From Ensifer adhaerens (GTDB taxonomy: Bacteria > Pseudomonadota > Alphaproteobacteria > Rhizobiales > Rhizobiaceae): a stretch of DNA of 64,000 nucleotides. The notes below the pieces were generated by a model that was given only the letters and a program-made list of their open reading frames with translations, did no database searches and had not been told where the DNA came from. The first letter of the stretch is position 1, and each line of letters begins with the position of its first letter. The position numbers were made by a program, and so were the translations under genes. Below are positions 45,381-54,253 of the stretch, piece after piece. Location: NCBI RefSeq assembly GCF_000697965.2, contig NZ_CP015880.1, positions 1,302,001 through 1,366,000 of the forward strand, given 5' to 3'.

Positions 45381-48272
45381 ATGGCAGACAAACAATTCGC
45401 ACGAAGCGGGCCGGCTGAATTCGATGTATTGGCAGACGATGATCCGTTGGCCGAACTCGCCCGGATCGTCGGTTACGATGCCCGGCCGGCCGTCCAGCAG
45501 TTGCAGGAACTGCAGCGACACCAGGAGGCGGTGCGTCAAGACCCCGCCTTCGATCTCGAAGACGAACTGCTTCGCGCGTTCGACAGCTACGACGCGCCGC
45601 GGTCCGCGCCGCAGCCGGCTCCAATCCAGCCGGCTCCGATCGAAGAGCCCCGGTTCGAGCCGGTAGCCGAACACGTCGTCGTTCACGAAGAGCCGGTGGC
45701 GGAGCCCGTCGCCGAGCTTGAAGAGCCGGTGTTCGTCCAGCCCGAACGCGTCGAAGCGGCGCCAGCCCCCGTCGCTGACGAGGACTATGCCGAGGTTCAC
45801 GCCTTCTCCGTGGCGCCGCAGGTTGCCGAAGACGACAACGCCGAGGCCGTCGTCGACGAGCCGGCGTTCGATCTTGAGCGCGAACTCGAGTTGTCGCTTG
45901 GCGAAGCCGATCTGTTGTCGGACGACGTTGCCGAGGTTGCGGCGCACGTCGAACCGCAGGATATCGATCCGCGTGATCAGTTCGTCGATGCATGGCAGGC
46001 GCCGGCCGTCGAAGCCGCTCCGGTCTGGGCCGAGCCAGCTCCGGTTGCGGATGCATTTTCGGCCTATGAACAGCCGCGCTTCGATGTCGCGGCCGAAGAG
46101 CGTGAAATTGAGCCTTCCTATCAGGAAGACGTGGGCGCAGCTCAGGCAGTCGTCGAGCAGGATGCTGGCCGCGACGATCTTCTGGCGGACATAGAACGGT
46201 TCCCGGTTCCGCCGGTCTCAGCGATGGTTGCCGCTGCGGTCCAGTCGCATCCGGCTCTGCATGTGGAAACACAGCCCGTCGTGGCGCCGGTGGTCACGCC
46301 AGCGCTTGCCACTGCCGCTCCGATAAAGAAGAGCCCTTATCCCTTTACGCCCACCTTCAGCCGTGCGACGCCGGTTGCGTCCGCCTCGGGCGCCAGCCAG
46401 CAGCGTGCCTTTGCCGGCCCGTTGGTATCGTCTGTCGCAGCACCGGTGGCCGCTGTCGCAGCGCCGGTTGCTGCAGTGGCTGCTGCCCCCGTTCAGGTCG
46501 CGGAACCCTTGGTCGAGGTGGCCAAGCCAATTGCGCAGCCGGAGCACGAGCCGAGCTTCGACATCGAGAACTTCGAAATTGAGCTCTCCGACGAGGCGCT
46601 GAAGCTCGACTTCGCAGACGTCACCGTAGATGAGCCGGTCGTTGCTGCCGTCGTACCGCAAGCACCGGTGCAGCCGGTCGCGCAGGCGGCCGTTCCGCAG
46701 CGCGAGCCGGAGCGGTTCGTCGAGCCTTACGTCGCTCCCGCGCCGGTCGAGCGCCAGGAAGCACAGCCCGAGAGCACGCTGCCCTTCGATCCGTCGATGA
46801 TTGCCGAAGCCGAGAACGGCGTCGCCCCGATCGCGGATATGGACGTGCCGCAGCTGCCGGTTATAGAGACCGAGAAGCCGGTCGCTTATCCGGCCGACTA
46901 CGATCTCGACATCGACGCGGAAATGGCCCAGCTCTTCGGAACGCCGGCTCCGGTCAAGGAAAGCCGTCCGGCGGCCGTCGAAAAAGTGGAGCCGGCCCGT
47001 CCGGCACCGGCCGCTGCCGCTGCTCCGGCCTTCGGTCAGGGTTCGCTTGACGATTTCGACGAGTTTGAAAAGGCGATGGAAGAAGACTTCCGCCGCTCGA
47101 TCGTCGAGCGTCCGGCGGTTGCCCGCGATGCCGAACGGCTTTCAGCGGCGCAGAGCCAGCAGGATGCCGGCGAATACCGCGAATATGGCACCGGCCGTCG
47201 CTCGCAGCGCACGATGTTGCTGGCAGCAAGCGTTGCCGGCGTCATCATCCTTGGTGGCGCTGCCGTCTACGCCTGGATGGGCGGTAGCGGCGCGGTCAGC
47301 TCGGCCGAAGGCCCGAAGATCATTCTGGCCGACAAGGCCCCGGTCAAGGTCGTGCCCGAGGAAAAGGGCGGCAAGACCGTGCCGAACCAGGACAAGGCGG
47401 TTTATGACCGCGTTGCCGGTGCTCAGGCTGGTGCCCCGCAGCAGGAAGCCCTGGTGTCTTCGACCGAGGAGCCGATGGATGTCGTCCAGAGGACGCTGAC
47501 GCCGGAGACCCTGCCGCTCGAAGGCAGCAACGAGGCCGAAACTCTGCAGACGGCATTGCCCAACGAAGAGGACGGCGATCGCCTGCTGCCGGATGGTGCC
47601 AACGGCGAGACCGCTGCCCAGGAAGAAGACAAGACGCCGGCCGTCGCACCGAGGAAGGTGCGCACGATGATCGTCAAGCCGGATGGAACGCTGGTTGCTC
47701 GCGAAGAGCCGGTTGCAGCACCGGCGACCGATGTCGCTGGCACGACCCAGCCGCTGCCCGCAACGCCTTCGAATGAAGTTGCTGCTGCAGGCCAGGCTGC
47801 AGCCAACACCGACCAGGTTGCGCTTGCCGCAACGGGTAACGCCAACATCGAACAGGTTCCGGTGCGCAGCGTCACGACGACGGCTTCTGCCGGTGGCGAC
47901 AAGGCGCCGACGCCGCAGACCCGTCCGGCCGCACAGCCTGCCGAAATCGCCCGTCCGGCGGAAGAGCAGGCCGCTCTCCCGGCTGAGACGCAGCCTGCGC
48001 AGCAGGTTGCCACGGCATCGGTTCCGGCCGGTGGCTACTTCATCCAGGTCGCATCTCTGCCGTCGGAAGCCGAGGCGCAGAAGTCCTACAACAGCCTTTC
48101 GAGCAAGTTCGGAAGCGTCATCGGCGGCCGCGGCGTCGACATCCGCAAGGCGGAGATCGCCGGCAAGGGTACCTACTACCGCGTCCGCATCCCGGCCGGT
48201 TCGAAGGACGAGGCCAATGCCCTTTGCTCCAAGTACAAGGGCGCCGGCGGAAGCTGCCTGGTTACCAAGTAA
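45381..48272 (+). CDS. large SPOR-domain protein
   Basis: A 963-residue bitopic membrane protein. Residues 1 to about 608 are acidic and rich in Val, Ala, Pro and Glu, with many EPV/APV repeats, and are probably disordered in the cytoplasm. One membrane helix follows (about 609-633: LLAASVAGVIILGGAAVYAW). A periplasmic Ala/Pro/Thr-rich linker leads to a C-terminal SPOR domain (about 884-963: GGYFIQVASLPSEAEAQKSY). SPOR domains bind glycan strands stripped of peptides at division septa, so a role in cell division or wall remodelling is likely. It lies between argS and nagZ. Confidence 0.88.
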   Translation: MADKQFARSGPAEFDVLADDDPLAELARIVGYDARPAVQQLQELQRHQEAVRQDPAFDLEDELLRAFDSYDAPRSAPQPAPIQPAPIEEPRFEPVAEHVVVHEEPVAEPVAELEEPVFVQPERVEAAPAPVADEDYAEVHAFSVAPQVAEDDNAEAVVDEPAFDLERELELSLGEADLLSDDVAEVAAHVEPQDIDPRDQFVDAWQAPAVEAAPVWAEPAPVADAFSAYEQPRFDVAAEEREIEPSYQEDVGAAQAVVEQDAGRDDLLADIERFPVPPVSAMVAAAVQSHPALHVETQPVVAPVVTPALATAAPIKKSPYPFTPTFSRATPVASASGASQQRAFAGPLVSSVAAPVAAVAAPVAAVAAAPVQVAEPLVEVAKPIAQPEHEPSFDIENFEIELSDEALKLDFADVTVDEPVVAAVVPQAPVQPVAQAAVPQREPERFVEPYVAPAPVERQEAQPESTLPFDPSMIAEAENGVAPIADMDVPQLPVIETEKPVAYPADYDLDIDAEMAQLFGTPAPVKESRPAAVEKVEPARPAPAAAAAPAFGQGSLDDFDEFEKAMEEDFRRSIVERPAVARDAERLSAAQSQQDAGEYREYGTGRRSQRTMLLAASVAGVIILGGAAVYAWMGGSGAVSSAEGPKIILADKAPVKVVPEEKGGKTVPNQDKAVYDRVAGAQAGAPQQEALVSSTEEPMDVVQRTLTPETLPLEGSNEAETLQTALPNEEDGDRLLPDGANGETAAQEEDKTPAVAPRKVRTMIVKPDGTLVAREEPVAAPATDVAGTTQPLPATPSNEVAAAGQAAANTDQVALAATGNANIEQVPVRSVTTTASAGGDKAPTPQTRPAAQPAEIARPAEEQAALPAETQPAQQVATASVPAGGYFIQVASLPSEAEAQKSYNSLSSKFGSVIGGRGVDIRKAEIAGKGTYYRVRIPAGSKDEANALCSKYKGAGGSCLVTK

Positions 48273-48294
48273 ACGGGCATAATGATCGAGTTGA

Positions 48295-48333
48295 CGAAGG
48301 GCGCGGCCGAGAAGGCCGCGCCCTTCGCGTTTT
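48295..48333 (+). terminator. intrinsic terminator after the SPOR gene
   Basis: A 14-bp perfect stem (48295-48308 with 48314-48327), a GAGAA loop and a short CGTTTT tail. Confidence 0.82.
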
Positions 48334-48426
48334 CGGGCTTCCGATTGCCCCATGACCTTGTGCATGAGTGGGGGGGCGCTGTCTTTGTGGCTTCGCGCCG
48401 GGCAGCCCGCGCTCTATGCTTTTGGG

Positions 48427-49443
48427 ATGAGCGAATCAAAAGCATTTATCTCCGGCTGCAAGGGCCTTTCCCTCACGAGCGACGAGCGCGATTTCTTTGC
48501 AGGAGAACGCCCCTGGGGCTTCATCCTCTTCGGTCGCAACATTGGCGAGGAGCAGCAGATCTCGGATCTGGTGGCAGCCCTTCGCGACAGCATCGGCAAT
48601 CCCAATGCGCCCGTGCTCATCGACCAGGAAGGCGGACGCGTTCAGCGCATCCGCCCACCGCTCGTTCAGCAGTATCCGAATGGCGCGGCGATCGGCGAAA
48701 TCTACCGCCGCGACGCGAAGCTCGGTCTGCGCGCCGCCTGGCTGATGGGACGCCTGCACGCCTTTGACCTGATGCGCTTCGGCATCACCGTCGATTGCCT
48801 GCCTGTGCTCGACGTGCCCGTGCCCGGCAGCCACGACGTCATTGGCAATCGCGCCTATGGGCACGATCCCGAGACCGTCACGGCTATCGGCCGTGCGATG
48901 GGCGAGGGGCTGAAGGCCGGCGGCATGCTGCCTGTAATGAAGCATATGCCGGGCCACGGACGCACCTTCGTCGACTCGCACCACAACCTGCCTGTCGTCA
49001 GCGCCACATTCGATGAGCTTGCCGCGAGCGACTTCCTGCCCTTCGTTGCGATGAAGGACGAGGTGATGGCGATGTCGGCGCACATGGTGTTCACCACGAT
49101 CGACCCGGACAATCCGGCGACCACCTCTGCGAAGGTCGTGCGCGAGATCATTCGCGGCCATATCGGTTTCGACGGCCTGCTGATGTCGGATGACGTGTCA
49201 ATGAACGCGCTTGCCGGCGACATGACGACCCGCGCGCGCAACATCATTGCTGCGGGACTTGATCTCGTCTTGCATTGTCATGGCATAATGGAGGAAATGA
49301 AGGCCGTCGCGGATGTCGTGCCGGTTCTGGCCGGCGAAAGCTTGCGCCGGGCGCGGGCCGCCGAAGCCGCGTTCCGGGCGCCTGACGGTGCGAGCGAAGT
49401 CGATCTGCGGGCGGAGTTCAATGCCCTGTTTGCAACCGTCTGA
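48427..49443 (+). CDS. nagZ: beta-N-acetylhexosaminidase NagZ
   Basis: A cytoplasmic GH3 glycosidase that removes GlcNAc from 1,6-anhydro-muropeptides during wall recycling. The 338-residue single-domain protein shows GFILFGRNI, VLIDQEGGRVQRIRPP, MKHMPGHGRTFVDSHHNLP (general acid/base His loop) and LLMSDDVSMNAL (nucleophile Asp). The ATG at 48427 gives the usual length; a longer frame from 48352 is not supported by a ribosome site. In bacteria with an inducible AmpC beta-lactamase, NagZ products act as the inducer. scpA follows after about 50 bases. Confidence 0.94.
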   Translation: MSESKAFISGCKGLSLTSDERDFFAGERPWGFILFGRNIGEEQQISDLVAALRDSIGNPNAPVLIDQEGGRVQRIRPPLVQQYPNGAAIGEIYRRDAKLGLRAAWLMGRLHAFDLMRFGITVDCLPVLDVPVPGSHDVIGNRAYGHDPETVTAIGRAMGEGLKAGGMLPVMKHMPGHGRTFVDSHHNLPVVSATFDELAASDFLPFVAMKDEVMAMSAHMVFTTIDPDNPATTSAKVVREIIRGHIGFDGLLMSDDVSMNALAGDMTTRARNIIAAGLDLVLHCHGIMEEMKAVADVVPVLAGESLRRARAAEAAFRAPDGASEVDLRAEFNALFATV

Positions 49444-49496
49444 GGCAAACAGAGGCTGACGGCAAACAGGGACTGAAGGAAAGGATCGGGCTGCCA

Positions 49497-50363
49497 GTGA
49501 GCAATGCGGGCGAAAGACAAGGCAAGCCTGCGTCGAAGGCGCCGTTGGAGCCCTTGTGGCAGGATGAGACTGCCGAGCGCGGACTGCATGAGGAAGCGCT
49601 GGTGGTCGACATCGCCGGCTTCGAAGGTCCGCTCGACCTGCTGCTGCATCTCGCCCGAAGCCAACGCGTCGACCTTTCGCGCATTTCCGTCCTGGCGCTC
49701 GCCGAACAGTACATCGCCTTTATCGAACGCGCGCGCAGCATCCGCATCGAGCTTGCGGCCGATTACCTCGTCATGGCGGCGTGGCTCGCCTATCTGAAGT
49801 CGCGGCTGCTGATCCCGCAGCAGGCGAAGGATGACGGTCCTACCGGCGAGGAGATGGCCTCGGCGCTGGCCTTCCGGCTCAAGCGGCTGGAAGCGATGCG
49901 CGAGGCGGCGACGCGGCTCATCAACCGAAACCGGCTCGGCCGGGACGTTTTCGTCCGAGGCGCACCGGAGCATATCGTCACCGAGAGGAAATCCGGTTTC
50001 GACGCTTCGCTCTACGATCTGCTGAGCGCTTATGCGGGCCTGCGCCAACGACAGGCGATCACCCAGGTGACAATCGAGAAGCGCCACGTCTGGTCGCTGT
50101 CCGATGCGCGGCTGATCCTGGCCCGCATGATCGGTGGTCTCGACGACTGGACTGCGCTCGATCATTTTCTCGTGCGCTACATGACGACGCCGAAGGAGAG
50201 AGCGACGGCAATCGCCAGCTCCTTTGCCGCGTCGCTCGAAATGGTTCGTGAGGGCCGCCTGGAGATCCGCCAAGAGGAGGCCTTCGCGCCGATCTATCTC
50301 CGGCGCGGACCAAATCCGATCGATGCGGAGACTCTCGCCGAGATGGAGGCAGCCCGTGGCTGA
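49497..50363 (+). CDS. scpA: segregation and condensation protein A
   Basis: The kleisin that bridges the two heads of the SMC condensin. The 288-residue protein shows the family core VVDIAGFEGPLDLLLHLARS, DYLVMAAWLAYLKSRLLIP and a C-terminal winged-helix segment. It starts with GTG after AAGGAAAGGATCGGG. Its last 8 bases overlap the scpB start, the usual scpA-scpB arrangement. The smc gene is not in the window. Confidence 0.95.
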   Translation: MSNAGERQGKPASKAPLEPLWQDETAERGLHEEALVVDIAGFEGPLDLLLHLARSQRVDLSRISVLALAEQYIAFIERARSIRIELAADYLVMAAWLAYLKSRLLIPQQAKDDGPTGEEMASALAFRLKRLEAMREAATRLINRNRLGRDVFVRGAPEHIVTERKSGFDASLYDLLSAYAGLRQRQAITQVTIEKRHVWSLSDARLILARMIGGLDDWTALDHFLVRYMTTPKERATAIASSFAASLEMVREGRLEIRQEEAFAPIYLRRGPNPIDAETLAEMEAARG

Positions 50364-51084
50364 AGCCCAGAAGTACCTGCCTGGCGTTCCCGACGAGGAG
50401 GACGAGATCGAAACGGCATCCCTCGACCCCCGGCTGGAGCAGGAAGCCGAGCGGATCGCCGAAGCCCTGGTGTTCGCTTCGGCGCAGCCGGTGTCCGAGG
50501 CCTATATCGATAGCCGGTTGCCGCGTGGCGCCGATGTCCGCACGATCATGCTGCGGCTTAAAGCCGTTTACGCGACGCGCGGCGTCAACCTCGTTCAGGT
50601 GGCCGACCATTGGGCCTTCCGCACGGCCGCCGATCTCTCTTTCGTCGTTCAGACCGACGAACAGGAGGTCCGCAAGCTTTCAAGGGCAGCCCTCGAGGTT
50701 CTGTCGATTATCGCCTACCATCAGCCGGTTACGCGCGCCGAGATCGAGGATATCCGCGGCGTGCAGACCTCGAAGGGTACGCTCGACGTGTTGATGGAGG
50801 CGGGCTGGGTCCGGTTCCGCGGGCGCCGGCGCACACCGGGGCGTCCGGTGACCTTCGGTACGACGCGCGACTTCCTCGATCACTTCGGGCTTGAGGAACT
50901 GCGCGACCTGCCGGGCATCGAGGAATTGAAGGGCGCCGGGCTGCTCTCCGGCCGCGTGCCTTCGAACCTCAACATCCCCGTTCCGACCGGCGACGACGAA
51001 CTGGCCGAGAACGAGGATCCGATCACCCAGCTCGACCTGGAGGAACTGGGGCTCTTGACACCGAAGGGCGAAGAAGCCGATTAG
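50356..51084 (+). CDS. scpB: segregation and condensation protein B
   Basis: The partner that binds ScpA in the condensin complex. The 242-residue protein has two winged-helix domains: RIAEALVFASAQPVSEAYI, then LSRAALEVLSIIAYHQPVTR and IRGVQTSKGTLDVLMEAGWV. An acidic tail ends ELGLLTPKGEEAD. The GTG start follows GGAGGC inside scpA, overlapping it by 8 bases. Longer frames further upstream exist inside scpA but have no ribosome site. Confidence 0.95.
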   Translation: MAEAQKYLPGVPDEEDEIETASLDPRLEQEAERIAEALVFASAQPVSEAYIDSRLPRGADVRTIMLRLKAVYATRGVNLVQVADHWAFRTAADLSFVVQTDEQEVRKLSRAALEVLSIIAYHQPVTRAEIEDIRGVQTSKGTLDVLMEAGWVRFRGRRRTPGRPVTFGTTRDFLDHFGLEELRDLPGIEELKGAGLLSGRVPSNLNIPVPTGDDELAENEDPITQLDLEELGLLTPKGEEAD

Positions 51085-51166
51085 AAAAACCTGATTATAG
51101 ATATCGGCTTTCCATGGCGTCGGGGCCCGCTGACCCTGCGCCATTGGTGTCAAGGAATGCAAGAGC

Positions 51167-52279
51167 ATGGTTTCAGATCCGCAGGACGCTCCCGTCATGA
51201 CCACGCGACGGACAGCGGGCGTCTCCTTCGCGGCGAGCCTGACCTTCGAAGATATTCACCACAGCTATCACGCCAAGGAAACGATCAAGGGCGTCAGCCT
51301 CGCGGCAAAGGCCGGGGAGGTCCTTTGCCTGCTCGGGCCTTCGGGATCCGGCAAGACGACCCTGCTGCGTATCGCCGCGGGTATCGAGAGGCAGAGCGCT
51401 GGGCGTCTGATGCTCAATGGCCAGGAAATCTCCGGCCCCTCTGTCTTCCTGCCGCCGGAAAAGCGTGGCGTCGGGCTGATGTTTCAGGACTTTGCGCTTT
51501 TCCCGCACATGACGATCCGCGACAACGTCCGTTTCGGTCTGACGGCGATCCCCAAGAAGGAAGGTCTGATCCAGGCGGATGCGGCGCTCGAGCGTGTCGG
51601 CCTGTCGCACTATGCCGATCTGTATCCGCACGTGCTTTCCGGCGGCGAGCAGCAGCGCGTAGCGCTTGCCCGCGCGCTCGCGCCGCGCCCGGCGGTGCTG
51701 CTCATGGACGAACCATTTTCCGGCCTCGACTCGCGCCTGAAGGATTCGATCCGTGCCGATACGCTGGCGATCCTCAGGGAAACGCGGGCAACGGCTATCG
51801 TCGTCACGCATGACGCCGAAGAGGCGATGCGCATGGCGGATCGCATCGCGCTCCTGAAGGACGGGCGCCTCGTTCAGGTCGGAACGGCCGACGAACTCTA
51901 CCGCGAGCCGAGGGACCTTTTTGCCGCCGGCTTCTTCTCGGAGATCAACGTCTTCGATGCGCAGGTTCGTGGCGGCCGCGTCGAAACGCCGGTCGGAAGC
52001 GTTGCAGCCGGCCCCCATCCGGAAGGCAAGCGCCTCTCGGTGGCCGTCAGGTTGTCTGGAGTGCGCGTCGGCGAAGAGGATGGCGACATTCCCGCCCGCA
52101 TTCTCTCCCGTCGCTTCATCGGCGTGGTCGAGCTTCTGGAGCTCGCCGTGCCGCGTTGTGAGGAGGTGGTTCGGGCGCGCATCAGGGCGGACCGATTGCC
52201 GCATGGATTGCGTGATGTAATGCTTTCAGTTAACGAGCGGGATATATTACTGTTTGAAAAAAGCAGTTCGGCATCTTAG
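51167..52279 (+). CDS. orphan ABC transporter ATP-binding protein
   Basis: A 370-residue ABC ATPase of the importer (PotA/FbpC-like) type: Walker A GPSGSGKTTLLRI at about residues 62-74, signature LSGGEQQRVALARALA at about 158, Walker B VLLMDEPFSGLD at about 182, and a switch histidine in VVTHDAEEA. A C-terminal regulatory TOBE-like domain follows (about 260-370). No permease or binding-protein gene is adjacent; it sits alone between scpB and tatA. The substrate cannot be told from sequence. Iron, spermidine or sulfate importers are possible relatives. Confidence 0.82.
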   Translation: MVSDPQDAPVMTTRRTAGVSFAASLTFEDIHHSYHAKETIKGVSLAAKAGEVLCLLGPSGSGKTTLLRIAAGIERQSAGRLMLNGQEISGPSVFLPPEKRGVGLMFQDFALFPHMTIRDNVRFGLTAIPKKEGLIQADAALERVGLSHYADLYPHVLSGGEQQRVALARALAPRPAVLLMDEPFSGLDSRLKDSIRADTLAILRETRATAIVVTHDAEEAMRMADRIALLKDGRLVQVGTADELYREPRDLFAAGFFSEINVFDAQVRGGRVETPVGSVAAGPHPEGKRLSVAVRLSGVRVGEEDGDIPARILSRRFIGVVELLELAVPRCEEVVRARIRADRLPHGLRDVMLSVNERDILLFEKSSSAS

Positions 52280-52370
52280 GTTCTGTCACAACGAGACGCG
52301 TGCTTGAGGCACGCCTGAAAATTGACATGTGATAGAGCCTAAATCGGGGAAGGCTCAGAGGAGTAAGAGC

Positions 52371-52577
52371 ATGGGTTCGTTAAGCATTTGGCACTGGCTG
52401 ATCGTTCTGGTCGTGGTGCTGCTCTTGTTCGGTCGCGGTAAGATCCCCGAACTGATGGGTGACGTTGCTAAGGGCATCAAGAGTTTCAAGAAGGGCATGT
52501 CCGACGATGAGGCGGCTGCTACCGACAAGACGCTCGACAGCAAGACCGTTGACCACAAGTCTGACGAAGTTCGCTAA
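52371..52577 (+). CDS. tatA: Sec-independent protein translocase subunit TatA
   Basis: Forms the size-variable pore of the twin-arginine system that exports folded proteins. The 68-residue protein has one membrane helix ([15 protein letters not shown]), the hinge [16 protein letters not shown] with the conserved FG pair, and an amphipathic helix before a charged tail. AGAGGAGTAAGAGC precedes the ATG. It heads the tatABC operon. Confidence 0.96.
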   Translation: MGSLSIWHWLIVLVVVLLLFGRGKIPELMGDVAKGIKSFKKGMSDDEAAATDKTLDSKTVDHKSDEVR

Positions 52578-52651
52578 CAGTCTGGTGTCGGTGAAGCCTG
52601 TCCGGTGTCCATACCGGGCTGGCGGCATCAAGGGTTTGCAGGACATATCGC

Positions 52652-53368
52652 ATGCTTGATATCGGCTGGACCGAGCTCGTCGTCATCGCAATCGTTCTGA
52701 TCGTGGTTGTCGGGCCGAAAGACCTTCCGCCAATGTTGCGGGCTTTCGGCCGCATGACCTCGAAGATGCGCGGCATGGCATCGGAATTCCGTCAGCAGTT
52801 CGATGAAGCGCTGCGCGAAGCGGACCTTGACGAGGTTCGAAAGACCATCAGCGACGCGCAAAGTCTCAATCCGGCTAATGCGTTGCGCGATGCAATCAAT
52901 CCGCTGCGCCAGATGGGCAACGATATCAAGGCGGACCTGCAGAAGGCGGCTACACCCGACCAGCCTGCGACACCGAACACCGTCGACACGGTTTCCGCCG
53001 TCGAACCGGCGGTTGCGCCGGCCGCGGTCGAAGCCAAGCCCGCAGATGCGGTTGCCGCTGCGGCAATCGGTTCGGCCAATCGCCAGATCGAGCGCGCAGA
53101 GGTCGCATCCGTACCGGCAGAAAAGCCGAAGCGTGCGACCAGGACGAAGGCCGATGCGACGCCGGCTGTAAAGAAGGCCGCGCCCAAGTCGACAACGGCA
53201 GCGCTCAAGACGGCAACAGCTGCATCCAAGTCGGCCACGGCAAAGTCTGCTGCCAAGGCGACCGCGAAGCCGGCCACTGAAAAGAAAAAAGTGACGCCGA
53301 CGGTGGCGGAGCCTGCTGCCAAGACGTCAAAGCCGCGCACCAGCGCGCGCAAGAAAGGTGAAGCATGA
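52652..53368 (+). CDS. tatB: Sec-independent protein translocase subunit TatB
   Basis: Works with TatC to recognise twin-arginine signal peptides. The 238-residue protein has a short N-terminal helix (DIGWTELVVIAIVLIVVVGPK, quoted by its ends) with the TatB Glu/Pro pattern and RAFGRMTSKMRGMA. A long C-terminal extension follows (about 100-238), rich in Ala, Lys, Pro and Thr, and is probably disordered. It overlaps tatC by 4 bases (ATGA). Confidence 0.94.
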   Translation: MLDIGWTELVVIAIVLIVVVGPKDLPPMLRAFGRMTSKMRGMASEFRQQFDEALREADLDEVRKTISDAQSLNPANALRDAINPLRQMGNDIKADLQKAATPDQPATPNTVDTVSAVEPAVAPAAVEAKPADAVAAAAIGSANRQIERAEVASVPAEKPKRATRTKADATPAVKKAAPKSTTAALKTATAASKSATAKSAAKATAKPATEKKKVTPTVAEPAAKTSKPRTSARKKGEA

Positions 53369-54207
53369 GCGGCGATATCGAGGACCGGCCGCAGCCGCTG
53401 ATCGAGCATCTGATCGAATTGCGCAGGCGCCTGATGTGGGCCATCGGCGCGTTCTTCGCTGCGTTCCTCGTCTGCTTCTACTTCGCCAAGGGCCTGTTCA
53501 ACCTTCTGGTGCTGCCGTTCAAATGGGCCGTGAGCTGGGCGGGCCTCAACCATCGCAATGTCGAGCTCATCTACACGGCGCCGCAGGAGTTCTTCTTCAC
53601 CCAGATTAAGGTGGCAATGTTCGGTGCGCTGGTCATCGCCTTTCCTGTAATCGCGGCACAGATCTACAAGTTCGTTGCACCGGGGCTCTATAAGAACGAG
53701 CGCGCGGCGTTTCTACCGTTCCTGGTCGCGTCACCGCTCCTGTTTCTGCTCGGCGGCGCGCTTGTCTATTTCTTCTTCACCCCGATGGTGATGTGGTTCT
53801 TCCTGGCCATGGAGCAGGGCGGTGGCGAAGGGCAGGTGGCCATTCAGCTCCTGCCGAAGGTCTCGGAGTATCTCAGCCTGATCATGTCGCTGGTCTTCGC
53901 CTTCGGCCTTGTCTTCCAGCTCCCGGTCATCACCACGCTTCTTGCCCGCGTCGGCTTCGTGAGCTCGCAGGGTCTTGCCGAGAAGCGCAAATACGCGATC
54001 GTAATCGCCTTCGTTGTCGCGGCCGTGCTCACGCCGCCGGACCCGATTTCCCAGATCGGCCTTGCGCTGCCAGCCATCCTTCTCTACGAAATTTCGATCT
54101 ATACGGCGCGACTCGTCGAAAGGCAGCGGGCAGCGGACGCGCTCAAGAGCGAGGCTGCCGAGTCGCAGGAAGGATCTTCCGGAGAGGTCGGCCCCGCCAA
54201 GGGCTGA
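53365..54207 (+). CDS. tatC: Sec-independent protein translocase subunit TatC
   Basis: The integral receptor for twin-arginine signal peptides. The 280-residue protein has six membrane helices and the family motifs PLIEHLIELRRRLMWA at the N-terminus (signal binding), FFTQIKVAMFGALVIAFPV, and DPISQIGLALPAILLYEISI. A short acidic cytoplasmic tail ends it. It completes the tatABC operon, with serS 46 bases downstream. Confidence 0.97.
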   Translation: MSGDIEDRPQPLIEHLIELRRRLMWAIGAFFAAFLVCFYFAKGLFNLLVLPFKWAVSWAGLNHRNVELIYTAPQEFFFTQIKVAMFGALVIAFPVIAAQIYKFVAPGLYKNERAAFLPFLVASPLLFLLGGALVYFFFTPMVMWFFLAMEQGGGEGQVAIQLLPKVSEYLSLIMSLVFAFGLVFQLPVITTLLARVGFVSSQGLAEKRKYAIVIAFVVAAVLTPPDPISQIGLALPAILLYEISIYTARLVERQRAADALKSEAAESQEGSSGEVGPAKG

Positions 54208-54253
54208 GCATTCGAGATTTCGCGCCGTGATCTGACCAACGCGTGGAACGAAA

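Noticed and set aside
52296..52322. Small hairpin GCGTGC/GCACGC after the ABC ATPase gene
   Set aside because: Short stem with no T-tail; it does not support a terminator call.
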